DNA of 64,000 nucleotides from Ifrita kowaldi (lineage: Eukaryota; Chordata; Aves; Passeriformes; Cinclosomatidae), in the NCBI GenBank assembly GCA_013398055.1, contig VZRS01002615.1, positions 5,138-69,137 of the forward strand, written 5' to 3'. Shown one piece after another: positions 1 through 10,900 of this stretch. The notes beneath the pieces are model-generated. The model did not search any database. It was not told the origin of the DNA and saw only the letters and a list, made by a program, of their open reading frames with translations. Within the stretch, counting starts at the first letter, position 1; every line of letters begins with the position of its first letter. The position numbers and the translations under genes are program-made.

Positions 1-1300
1 CGCCGGTGCTCCCCCAGCCGCTCTCTGTGGCTGCGTCCGCCCGGTTCACGCGTCTCTCCCTTCACCTGCCCGCTCCGGCAGGCAGCAGACCTGCCGGGAG
101 AGCGAGAGGGCTTCCGCCATAAATTAGCATCTTTGGGAAGCGGGCGGTGGTGGTGGTGACGGCAAGCCCAATCCACACCGTAAAGGGATCCGGGAGGCTA
201 AAGCAAAAGAAAAAAATGAGGCGCACACATCCACATCCCATCAGGACTTATTTTATTTGCTGCACACATAACCTGCCCGCAGTAAACATGGCACAGGATG
301 TATTTTACATTAACTTCTGCACCAGCTTCTTTCGACTTCAGTCCACTTAATGTTCTTGGCAAATCAAAGCACGTGTCCTTTGAAGAAGGTGTGTAATTGG
401 AGTTTAAGGCATGTATGGAATTCCCAGATGTCTATAAAGTAAGAAGGAGCATTTGGCAGGTCACTTGAAGGTGGAGCAGGTTAAAATCACTTGTAGAAAA
501 GTCCTCCTTTTCTTTTTTAAAAGCAAACAAGCCGGCCATTTATAAGGACCGAGTGATCGACATTGCGGGAAGCTTAGAACGGTTTTACAGAGCAAGAACA
601 ACGAAGCTGCGGAAACTTAAGGATGATGGTAACACCCGTTAAAAAATCCGAAATAAAACGCAAAACAAAACTAAATTTTCAGATTGGCGAAAAATCTGTC
701 CATTCTCTTAGTAATTCCCTGTCTTCTTCGCCCGCTCAGGAACACTTACACTCTTCTTATTTATGTAGTCGTCTTGTCTTGGTTAGCCGACACTTCCCCA
801 CTCTTTTTATAAAGGGGTGACATTAAATTTGCAGAAGCTTTATAAAAAAATCCCTTGTTCACTGTATGGACACGGGCAAGAAAAGAAGTGTTTTACTCCA
901 AAATAATTCAGATGAACCGCGCCGGGATAAAGACGGCTACAAAGGTAACGGCAGCAATTAATGATAGCGGAAATAATAACGGAATAGGTTTGGGACAATT
1001 AGATGCTGATCATTTGACTTTGGCAATATTATCAGCGTTCGTGTAAAAGTTTGCCCGAGCACGACTGTGGATTCGCTTGGAGAGGGGGGACCGCAAATCC
1101 TGTTTGCCGGGCTACAGAAATCCCCCAGCGAAATATTGCGGCGGGAAGCAGACCCGCTCTGCCCTCCTAATGCGGGGAAATCTGGAGGTGGGAGGGGGCG
1201 AGAGAGGGCAGGATGCTCTTGGGAAGGGTCGGGGTCGCCCCCTCATGTTTAGGGTTGCTTTGTTCGGGACGAGGCAGAGTCATTAAACAAGCAGTCAAGA
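1..1300. other. CpG-rich, gene-less left edge
   Basis: This stretch keeps many CpG dinucleotides even where it is AT-rich: I count about 27 in 541-1080 by eye, close to chance expectation, whereas the rest of the window is strongly CpG-depleted. No open frame matches a known protein. The pattern suggests long-term lack of methylation, as around a developmental gene. TWIST1 is the expected neighbour downstream of HDAC9, but I see neither its bHLH coding sequence nor a recognisable 3' UTR here. Confidence 0.55.
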
Positions 1301-1558
1301 AAGGAGCAATACACGCGGCTGCAGCCGTGGAGGAAAGGAGACCTTTAGAGGGGAAGGGATTTTGACAAGTGAAAAGTTAAGCAGGTACCTGAAGGAGGTT
1401 TATTTTGACCAGATGTTAGAGCTTTTATGAAAATGTCACGTGAAGCGAACAGATGTACAACTTGCAAATGGAGCCCCGCCTTGTAAACACTGGGAAGAGA
1501 GGCTCACAGAAATTCAACCATAAATCGTGCCTGCCTTTTTCTATATGTGTGTCTTTGC

Positions 1559-1590
1559 ACATATATATATATACATATATATATATATGT
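1559..1590. repeat. AT dinucleotide repeat
   Basis: Alternating AT with one CA step, directly upstream of the CCCTG/CCCGG array and the N at 1601. Confidence 0.9.
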
Positions 1591-1609
1591 ATTTTCAGTA
1601 NACCCCTTG

Positions 1610-1649
1610 CCCTGCCCTGCCCTGCCCTGCCCGGCCCGGCCCGGCCCGG
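1610..1649. repeat. Compound pentamer repeat CCCTG/CCCGG
   Basis: Four CCCTG units (1610-1629) run directly into four CCCGG units (1630-1649). An N lies just upstream at 1601, consistent with difficult sequencing. Confidence 0.95.
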
Positions 1650-2671
1650 CCCCGGCGCGGGAGGGCGGCAAAGCCACGGCTCTGCAGGAAATTAAAAGCT
1701 GTCCTCCGTTTAAGCAAGGCGCAGCCGGTCCCTCCGTAGATGCCAGCCCTACGCTGAGGGGTGGGTTTTATTCCCTTTCTACGGTTATTGCTGTTTTCCA
1801 GAAGGTCCTCTGGTACTGGAATGTAAAATCGATGCTAGACCCCCGGTGCCCGCGGTTATCAGTGCGGCGGCACGCTGGCAGGTGGTGGGGCGGAAGGTGC
1901 TCCCTCCGCCAGCCCGCTGGCCAGCGGGGCAGGAATGGCCAAGGGAAAGACCCCCGCTGGAGCCAGAGGCAGGCCGAGGGCTCTTGGGCTCTTGCTAACA
2001 CCTGCCTACGTTTCGTTCACAGACCATTTAGACGAGCTGTAGATATGCCCTGCTTATTTCTGCACATCTATTTCCACAAGTGGATTTATATATTAGTTTT
2101 GAACCACGGTAGAAGCTTTTATATTAGGTACCTCTATTAAATAACAGGCGAGTTTTCACTGAATTTTGCTAGACATAAATTAATTCAGTCATTTTTTTTC
2201 TTTTTATGCAAATTTTTTCAAAGGCAAAAAGGCTGACGGTGAGCACGTTAATTTTTAGAATGACAATACAGGAGTATATAATGCAAATAAATAGACTGAG
2301 GTGCTATCCATAATAGATTGCATCAGTTTAAAAATCCCTAGGGATTCTTAATCTAGATTTATTGCCTTTGAGTCCCAATCACATGGTCTTTTAAAAACGT
2401 TTAAAGTTTGTTTAAATAAAGGAGCCCTTTTATTTAAAGGAGTGGAGTCCTTTTTTTCCCCCTTCCTTTCTTATCCATTAATGCTATAAATGACGGACTC
2501 AGGGTACTAAGCTGACATCACGATTTTCAACAAATGCAGATTTGTATTGTATTTTTTAATGCAGTTTAGAAAACAAAGGGAAAATGGCTTTCACATTTGT
2601 GTCAGATTTTGAAAAGGAGTAGGACTTTTCTTTGCGTGTGAAAATGTACAAATTCTGGACACAGCCACAAG

Positions 2672-2700
2672 CACACACACACACAGACACACACACACAC
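2672..2700. repeat. CA dinucleotide microsatellite
   Basis: CA repeat of about 15 units with a single interrupting GA near the middle. Confidence 0.95.
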
Positions 2701-2927
2701 TCCCTTCCGAACCATAGAGCTATCAAACATGTTTAGTGACTGAGTGAGATGCTGTCTATGAAGCGGTTGTTGATGTAAGAGCCAAGTTAATGTTAATTTC
2801 AAACAGGCAGCTAATTCCTCCGCGGAACCTCAGCACTTTCAAAGTGCTTTGCCATGCTTCATATTTAATTATTTGCGATGGAAAATACATCCATTTCCCT
2901 TAGAGAAAGATTAGCTAATTGATCAGG

Positions 2928-3084
2928 TTCTTTCTCTTTCTTTCTTTCTTTCTTTCTCTCTTTCTCTCTTTCTCTCTTTCTCTCTTTCTCTCTTTCTCTC
3001 TTTCTCTCTTTCTCTTTTTTTTTTTCTTTTTCTTTCTGTCTCTCTTTCTTTTTCTCTCTCTCCTCTCTTTCTCTCTCTTTTCTC
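2928..3084. repeat. Long pyrimidine tract (TTTC/TCTC)
   Basis: About 155 bases almost entirely of T and C on the plus strand, mixing CTTT and TCTC units. Such mirror-like tracts can form triplex DNA. A GC-rich patch with an N at 3226 follows. Confidence 0.95.
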
Positions 3085-3842
3085 GGTGCTGGCTGGGCCG
3101 TCTCACTGCCGTGCTGCCAGGAGGTGGAGGTGAGCCTCGAGGGGCTACCAAGGGGGTGACACCCCGCTTTTGGGGGGAGGCTGCTCCCCGTCCCTGCTGC
3201 CTGCCCTCCCGTTGTGGGACTGCCCNACTTTCTGTCTTTCTCCCTCTCTCAGCATCCTGGAACACCTTTCCACTTCAAGGTTTTTACACCAATATAAACC
3301 AGATCCAGAACAGGCTCCCTTCCCCCTTTCTCCCGGTCCTCAGATCTGAACTTAAAACATATATCATAGATCAGTTTTCATCCAGCGAATTTAGACATAG
3401 TTCCTCGACCTGTATTTTCAAAGAGATTCTGGGCTGGAGTCTGCAATATTTAATTCAGTCAGCTATTAAATGTCCTCCAGCTTGAATCAAGAATTTAAAC
3501 AGACATCTGTTCTGGGGGTAATGACAGTTAAAGCAGTTTGGGGTATAATGTGTGTGGCAGAGAGGGGGGAAACGGACAGAAGGATAATGATTAAGTCTTT
3601 GATTTGGAAAATTCCTGGGTTTAGGAGTTCTGTCAGAGTATTGGTGGGGGAGAACATGAAAAGAAACCCCTTTGCTCAAAGGCATGGCTTTAATGGGGAG
3701 AAACAGTACTAATAATACGTGACAGTGCCTGACACTTGCCTTTCTTCTGCGTGCCCAGCAGTAACATGATACCTGCTCCCCCAGGGATGGCCAGGCCCGG
3801 GGTGGGCAGCCAGGCCCCGCAGGGGACCCAGCTCTGCTGGAT

Positions 3843-3990
3843 GGGGTGCTCTGATGCAGGGAGTGTGTCCCCAGGGTCTGATCCCACCAAGGGGGATCCC
3901 CCAACATCTGTCCCCACTGGGTGGGCTTTCCCGAGGTCTGTGCCTGATGGCAGGGCTTCCCCAAGCACCACGCCAGGAGGGTTTTCCCCC
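3843..3990. repeat. Degenerate 30-bp minisatellite
   Basis: A GC-rich unit with a ctg near its start and a tcccc end recurs with an exact 30-base step: ggtctg at 3875, catctg at 3905, ggtctg at 3935 and gcacca at 3965, with a shorter copy near 3848. On the minus strand this gives a false 10-residue protein repeat. The units have diverged, so the array is not recent. Confidence 0.75.
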
Positions 3991-4078
3991 TCTTCCCCTC
4001 TCCAAGGCCTCTTCTTGGGACCTTGGGATGGATGGGTTGGGGAACTTGACAGTATTTAAGACTGAAAAGTGTTTGTGT

Positions 4079-4079
4079 C

Positions 4080-4138
<59 letters not shown>
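4079..4138. repeat. CTTT tetranucleotide microsatellite
   Basis: About 14 perfect CTTT units, a pyrimidine-only tract on the plus strand, 77 bases from the purine tract that follows. Confidence 0.95.
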
Positions 4139-4215
4139 ATTGAGACGATGGCTATTTGAAAGACGGGGTTAAGGACTGAGTGGTTTCCTGAAATCCTACA
4201 GGGCTTGGATCCATG

Positions 4216-4325
4216 GAAGAGAAGAGAAGAGAAGAGAAGAGAAGAGAAGAGAAGAGAAGAGAAGAGAAGAGAAGAGAAGAGAAGAGAAGAGAAGAGAAGA
4301 GAAGAGAAGAGAAGAGAAGAGAAGA
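4216..4325. repeat. GAAGA pentanucleotide microsatellite
   Basis: Twenty-two perfect GAAGA units in 110 bases. The perfection suggests a young, probably polymorphic array. Open frames across it are artefacts of period-5 repetition. Confidence 0.97.
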
Positions 4326-4867
4326 GAGGCTCTGCTTTTGACTTGATGAAGCATGTGTCAGATTCTGCAGTTCAGGCAATTAAAACTCGATTCTGATCAA
4401 AGGGCTTCATAAATCACCAGGAGAAGTGAACTGGGCAGAGACAGCTGTCTGTGTGAGCAAGCAGGGGGCAGCTTCTTATCCCCACCTTTCGGACACTGTC
4501 ATCCTCTCACACTGCCTCCAAGGAGTCTCGCTGGGAGTGGATTTTTCCTGCTGTTTTATGGAGGCTTGTTTTATTTATGGAAGCATTTCAGTAAGAAAGA
4601 AATATATGGAAGGAGTTCATGACCATTGGTGACTATCCCAGGAGCAGAGGTGCCAGAGTATTTTCTTTTCTGATTAGAGAAAAAATGCTAGATGCTGAGG
4701 AAATAGTGACAAAAATTGTTTCCCTTATCCTTAGTAATGAAGCATGAGATGTCTGACTATCTGTGCTGGGCTCAGCCCTGGACAGTCCTGAATGCAGAGC
4801 AGAGAGCTCATACCCAGAAACTTCTGGCTCTGCTCTCAGCTGGCTCCACTGCTAGGACCTGGACAGT

Positions 4868-4920
4868 GAAAGGGAGAGGTGGAAGGGAAAAGGAGAAGGG
4901 GAAAGGAGAAGGGGAAAGGA
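4868..4920. repeat. Purine tract with 13-bp tandem unit
   Basis: Purines only apart from one T, with the unit aaaggagaagggg repeated at the right end. Confidence 0.8.
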
Positions 4921-6283
4921 TTTTTTATCTGAGAGAAGGCAAAGACTCTTCATTCTTGGAGCAGAGCACTGGAGCTGGGGAATTCATGCAGCCTAGTGTG
5001 TGCCAGCCCTTTTCTGTGAGCAGCCCTCGGGTGTCAAGGACACTCCTGCCATTCAACTCCCCACTAGTGCATCTTCCTATGTCAGATGTGGGGCATTGCA
5101 GGAGTTTACAGCCTGAAGGGCTGCTCTTTGATATTGGAATTTAGGGGTGAACATATAAATGCTCTCAAGGTACTTGTCAAATTTGAGTGCTTTCTGGTGT
5201 GATTTATGGCAAGCGGCTCCTTTCTGACACTTCCAGATGCCAAACCTTTCACCTCGCAGAAAACGTGCTCGCAATAGCCAGGGTGAGTTTATGCCTGTTC
5301 TTTAAAACAGCTACTCTGGGGTAATAAGGTGGCAGGCAAGCCCAGTAAGGAACCTTTTTATGAGATTCGCCAGTGGTTCGAACGGTTTCTACAGTCTCCT
5401 TCCAGCTTCCAGGCTATCCACTGACATGCAACACTGAACCTGTCCCATGCCTCCAGAGGAATGCAGGTCACCTTTTCTCTCACCACATCATTCCTTCAGA
5501 TTATCTTAATTTGCCCTTCAACCAGCTTGCAAGCCTTTCCCTGCCCAGTTTGTCATTTGACCAGCTGAATCATCAAGAAACTCTGAAGCTCCTTTTAATA
5601 CAAGGCTTTTCAGAGATTTCTCTGAACAGAGGGCAAATATGGAGTGAGAATTTGAAACAGGAAAACAGGGGGCATTCATCTCCAGAGTCCATGTATCACC
5701 ATGAACTCTCCCAGGCTACTCCAACAGGCCTGGGATTCCCTTGCCAGAGATGAGTCACAGATAAATTACCCAAGGCCCACAGAGAACAAAAGGATTGGCC
5801 AAAAGCTGCAAGGGGATGGGTGTTCTCCAAAAAGTAGCGGAAGCCTTGCAAACACATGCCTCTCCATGGATGATGGAGTCTGATCTGCATTCCTGGTTCT
5901 CACGAACAGCAGGAAATAAAAACAAAAATAGATCAAAATTCCCTGTGTGTTGACTTCTTCCCTGCATTTCTTGGCAGGTGGACTCAGATGTTTGATCTCA
6001 CTAAGAGACAGTTTTCCATCTGAAATTGAAATAGTCCCTCCTCCCGAACTAAATGCATCAGCAAAAAAATTAACATTGATCTTGGCTAGGACTAGGTGGG
6101 GAAAGAACTATCATCGTGTTACAGTCAGCATTGCAACAACAGCTGTCATCTGATCATTTTCTCTATGGAATGTCAATATGGTCTAATAATAAGGCTGATT
6201 TTTTAAGATTCTTCATTGCTGTGATCAAATTATGCTGTATGGAATAAAAACGATGAGAGAAAGAGAGAAAGTTAGAAAGTGGG

Positions 6284-6362
6284 AGGAAGGAAGGAAGGAA
6301 GCAAGGAAGGAAGGAAGGAAGGAAGGAAGGAGAAAAAGAAAGAGAGAAAGAAAGAGAGAAAG

Positions 6363-6417
<55 letters not shown>

Positions 6418-6430
6418 AAAAGAAAGAAAG
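6284..6430. repeat. Compound purine repeat (GGAA then GAAA)
   Basis: GGAA units with one GCAA interruption lead into mixed AGAG/GAAA and then a long perfect GAAA run. It gives spurious Lys/Arg/Glu-rich frames on the plus strand and Phe/Ser/Leu-rich frames on the minus strand. Confidence 0.95.
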
Positions 6431-7190
6431 CAAGCAAACTTCCAAGAATTTTTCCTGTGTACAGAATTAGCTGTGTCTGGTGCACAGTTGTCAGAGTTTA
6501 TCTGCAAATACTTGTTGCCTATGTTAATGAGGTTAATGAGGAGAGGAAAACAGACCCCTCTGCCTGCATCCACATTATTTCAATTTACAAGTGTATCTGC
6601 TTCCTCTGGATGATAAATGGATCAATCAATTTTTAAATTTTTTTTTGTGGACAACTGGTCTTCTTTCTTTGAATCCCAGTCAGAACCTCTACAGAAAAGT
6701 TGATATATGTAAGACTGGCAGCTCTTTTAAAGAAAGGTAACCTTGCTTCTCTCTCCTGTCCTTTGTTGGCCAACCAAGAGACCAGGATTGCCTTAGTCCT
6801 GCTGCATCCATATTTTCCATGGAGTTAAAAGAAGCTTCTCCAAACTTTAAATGTATCAAATTTTTAGCATCTGAAAGGATGTTCATCTTTAGGAGCCAGG
6901 CCAAAAAAGTCAATGAAAATTTAATTATTTCTGAAGCATATGAGAGCACTTAAAACACCAATAATGTGTTACTGTATCTTGGCATTGGAAAAAAGCTCAA
7001 CAACATACTTTCATATTTCCTGGTCAAGACAATGCCCCCACCAAAAGCCAACACAATCCCTTGAAACTGCAACTCCACCAGTTTCTAAAACTAGCATATA
7101 ATAGGTTGGTGATCAAGGAGATTATTACCTGCACATCACGTAATGATAGAGTGGTGTTAAAGATCCATATGCAGGGAAAAACATGGTGGC

Positions 7191-7268
7191 TTTTTTGTTG
7201 GTTTGTGGGGGGGGTTGTTTGTTTGTTTGTTTTTGTTTTGTTGGTTTGGTTTGGTTTGGTTTGGTTTG
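7191..7268. repeat. GTTT and GGTTT repeats
   Basis: A G/T-rich tract: a run of eight G, GTTT units, then GGTTT units near 7242-7268. Confidence 0.85.
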
Positions 7269-10261
7269 ACTTTTTGCAAGTCACACAAGAAAGAGAATAT
7301 TTGTATTGATAAGTTTCTTGTTGTCTGAAACGAGTTATCTCCACTTGAATATGCAGCTATGGGAAGAGAGAAAAAAATCCCAAATACCTTTCTGAAGAAA
7401 TAGAAGGGAAATCCCCAATTTTAAAGATAAAGATACCTTCAACATATCAATCATTAGCAATATTATGCAGAGGAACATCCCTTATATGAACTTATCTAGC
7501 AGGATCAACTCTGAGAGTCCTTCAATTCAGTTCTTGGGGCAATGCCCCAGGCTACCACTGTTTTATTTCAGCATATCCCAAACTAACTTTTAGATAAAGG
7601 GAAATTCAATCTGATGGAGATAGGAGACTGAAATTGAATACCCTGAGAAAACCTTTCTATTATTGTAACACACAACTCCTTGCAAGACTTCACTTCAATC
7701 CAGATCTAGGCAGGGACAGTTTTAAATGTGACATCACTCTTTCAGGTGTTACACATCAGATTCTACTGAAATAAAATCACACATCCACGCTGTCACTTCC
7801 ATTATTTTAGTTATAGAGAATAAGTATGTGAGGTATCTACTACTATATAGGGTACCTAAACCAATATACATTTAATTTACACCCCATGTGTCTGTCTAAA
7901 CCAAATGCAGTCCTATATTCAAATACTCAACTTTTGTTCATTTCCTTTGTTGGTCTCACCAATTTTGGTCACCGGTCAGTTTTCTTCAGAAAGATTTATT
8001 CCTGCCTTTACATGTGAAACAAATCTCTTCTCCTTCTGTTTTCCCTTTTTCCTTAAACTCAATGCAGAGCAGCTCATGAAGCAAAGTACTAAAAAAAAAC
8101 CAATTCTGAATCAGAGCTAGATTTAGGTCAAATGAGGGTAAAAATATACTTTGTTGGGTTTTTTTTCTAAATATACCACCTGCCTCTAGTATTCACAGGG
8201 CCTGAATAGCAGGAGTTTGAACAGTGATGTCTATCTGGAATGGACATTGGCTACTGCCTGGTTACTAATTGGTTATCAGTTTTCTGTTCCACAGATTCTT
8301 ATGCAGCTGGAGGCAGGGCAACTAGAAGATTTTGGTTTTATAGGAGCTTTGTTAGTATCTTAGGTTAAAAAAATTAACTTTTTTTTCTGGGTTCCCCCCC
8401 CCCATGTATTATTAATCCCTTCCTTTTCTCCACCCCAAATTAATGGCAGAATGTAGTTTAAAGGATTTATTTGTATTAATTTTTGACTTTTTACCTTATT
8501 CATGCACATCTCTGAGTAAAGCAGACATGCCAGATGAATGCCAGTTTATACCATTTATACAAGGTTATGTATGGTTAGTGCCCTGTAATGGCAGAGAAAA
8601 CAGTGCCATCTGTCAGGAAGAAAAAATTTTTCAAAGTTCTGTCCTGTACTTTCTGCAGAATACAAGAAAGTTCTTGGAGGTTATTAATACTTGCCCACTT
8701 TACAGGAGGGCTTTACTTCATTAACCCCAAAATATCTGAGTATATCAAATGGGAGATGTTACCTAAGTACAATGTATTTTACTCCTTAGCTCAATATATG
8801 GCATTATATGCTCCCTGCTATTTAACTGCATATAATTGCATCTCTATGGAATACTTATACACTATTGGTTATAATCCCACTGGTGTAATGTATGAACATG
8901 ATTTAAACTAGGGAGTCTTGATAGATGTTCAAAGGCCATGAAAAGGAGTGTGACTGCCATTCTGAATATTTGCCTTTTATTTCCAATCATTATAGATATT
9001 ATGTAAACTGGATGCCTCTATATTAATATTACATTAGCAATAGTAAACATGTTGCCTTAAAATCTGCAATATTTAATTATATATTTTCTCCCAAGACAAA
9101 ATAAAAGCTATTTTAGTCTTTTAAGACTCTAGTAAGGTTACCTTCATTTGTATTGCTTGTAAATTAAATATAACCTAATACTTCCAAGAAAGTATGGACT
9201 TTTATGCCTAGATTTTTATGGGAACAGTCAAGCTGAATGCTATGCTTACTGGGTCAAGCATTGGCCCTTTTACTCACATTGAGTAGCACTTCACTCTAAA
9301 CAGTCCCACCAAAGCAAATGGAGCTGTTACTGGAGTTACTCATTGTGAGTTGGGATCCCAGAGCTGCCGGTAGTAATTCTTGCTTAAGAAAGAGAGGTAT
9401 TAATATCTGCAAAGAATGGAAGGCATTTGACAAAGAAGAACAGAATTCCAATGTAACAGAAAAAAATGGATTCACAAAGCAGAATGTGATTCTTTGAGTC
9501 AATTTTCTAACACACATTGTCAGTAATGTCTTCCTGTCATAGCATGACATGAATGTTTTTTCCAAACCATGATGTAGCAAGACAGACTGTGACCTTTTTA
9601 AGTTTTCCATCAAAAGAAGAATATGACCAGTTAGTTAGCAACATTGGAGCTAACCGTCCATGAAATTAACTTTAAATTAACTGTTAATTTTAATCAATTT
9701 AGCAGTTTCTCTTGGGAAATCTTGAATAATTAATTGAAATTACGTCTAAGTAGCTTTCTAGCCTGGACATTTTGCAGCATCATCAAATACAGTGTTTGCC
9801 TTTTCCAGTGCAGACTGCAGATTTCCCAGCTGTATTAACAGAAGAATATCCCTCTTAAATGCTGTAGCTAAGAGATATGGCCTGCTGTTTTTTTGAGACT
9901 TCAGACACTTTTTTTCTGTTTCAAACCTCTTCTTGTCATCGCCACTGTTACAGCAAATCACAGCTGTATTGAGAAGAGAAGAATCACAATTTCAAGGCAA
10001 GGTGCAGCTTTCTTCAACTTCTAATACACAGCACATCTGTATTTTATTCAGCTCCAACCGAATGCGTGGGGGAACAGTGCAACTAATCTCTTCCTCTATT
10101 CTTATATCTCCTTTAATTTGTGGTAACACTTCCAGAGTGAGTAGCCTACGAAGCTGCTCTTGAAGATGTAATTGAACTAGCATTCCCTCCCACACTATTC
10201 CAGAAACTACATTGAAAATATCATGAGAAAGACAAGCAGATTAATTTCTGCTCCTACAGTG

Positions 10262-10900
10262 TGTGTCACCAGCCACCTTGCTGAGGAGGCATGCCAACCC
10301 CTTCATCCAAGTTATTGATGAAGAAGTTCAGCAATTTTGGGCCCAGTATTGAGCCCTGGGGGACACCACCAGTGACAGGCCTGCAGCTAGGCCCTGTACC
10401 TCTGATTACAGCTCTCTGGGATCTGCCGTTCAGCCAGTTCTCAAGCCACGTCACTGTCCACTTATCCAGTCCACACTCCCTATGAAGATACTGGGAGAGG
10501 CAGCATTGAAAACCTTGCTGAAATCCAGCTAGACAATATCCTCTGCTCTCACCTCAATCTATCCAGGCAGTTGTTTCATTGTAGAGGGCAATCAGGTTGG
10601 ACAAGCATGATTTACCTTTAGTGTGTTCGTGCTGACTATCCTGATCACCTTCACGTCATCTATGTGGATAGAGATGTCCTCCAGAATGAGGAGCTCCTTC
10701 ACCTTCCCAGCGATGGAGGTGAGGCTGTCTGGATGGTAGCTCCCCAGGTTATTCTTCTTGCCCTTTCTGAAGATTGGGGTGATATTTGCTTTCTTCCAAT
10801 CCTCAGGTACCTCTTCTGATTTCCACAACCTTTCAAAGATGATTGTGAGTGGCCTTGCCGTGTGTCTACCAGCATCCTCAGCACCCGTGGATGCATCAGT
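10262..10900 (-). mobile_element. CR1 LINE fragment (reverse transcriptase part), antisense
   Basis: Read on the minus strand, this carries broken pieces of the CR1 ORF2 reverse transcriptase: EVPEDWKKANITPIFRKGKK near the right end, an intervening stretch matching CR1 only at the nucleotide level, and then NWLNGRSQRAVIRGT, GGVPQGSILGP and FINNLDEG at the left end. CR1 is the dominant non-LTR retrotransposon of birds and other sauropsids. The fragment lacks its 5' part and its 3' end, including the FADD box and the short terminal repeats, and is broken by frameshifts and stops, so it is dead. Its edges blend into unique sequence; the right edge is approximate. Confidence 0.93.

Larger units (their letters stand above)
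1301..10261. other. Intergenic sequence rich in simple repeats
   Basis: No gene is supported. The region holds most of the window's microsatellites, a minisatellite and two N bases at 1601 and 3226. The AT-rich part at 2130-2480 has two ATGCAAAT octamers and may be a regulatory element. The unlisted remainder, for example 7.3-10.2 kb, shows nothing beyond short chance open frames. Confidence 0.7.

Noticed and set aside
1547..2140. 197-codon plus-strand open frame
   Set aside because: It runs through the AT and CCCTG/CCCGG repeats and an N. The pentamer repeat keeps all three frames open, and the protein has no recognisable domain.
1..2500. TWIST1 coding sequence or 3' UTR
   Set aside because: No bHLH sequence and none of the TWIST1 3' end features I know are visible; only synteny and CpG content point to it.
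2915..3485. Lys/Arg- and Phe/Ser-rich open frames on both strands
   Set aside because: They are translations of the pyrimidine tract.
3455..3964. 169-codon minus-strand frame with a 10-residue repeat
   Set aside because: The protein repeat is the translated 30-bp minisatellite. No splice or promoter context and no known family.
4079..4325. CRISPR-like array
   Set aside because: Units are 4-5 bases with no spacers; these are microsatellites in a vertebrate genome.
5368..5385. tRNA gene suggested by ggttcgaacgg
   Set aside because: The B-box consensus lacks its final C, and no A box or cloverleaf precedes it.
6163..6636. Open frames across the GGAA/GAAA array
   Set aside because: Period-4 low-complexity artefact.
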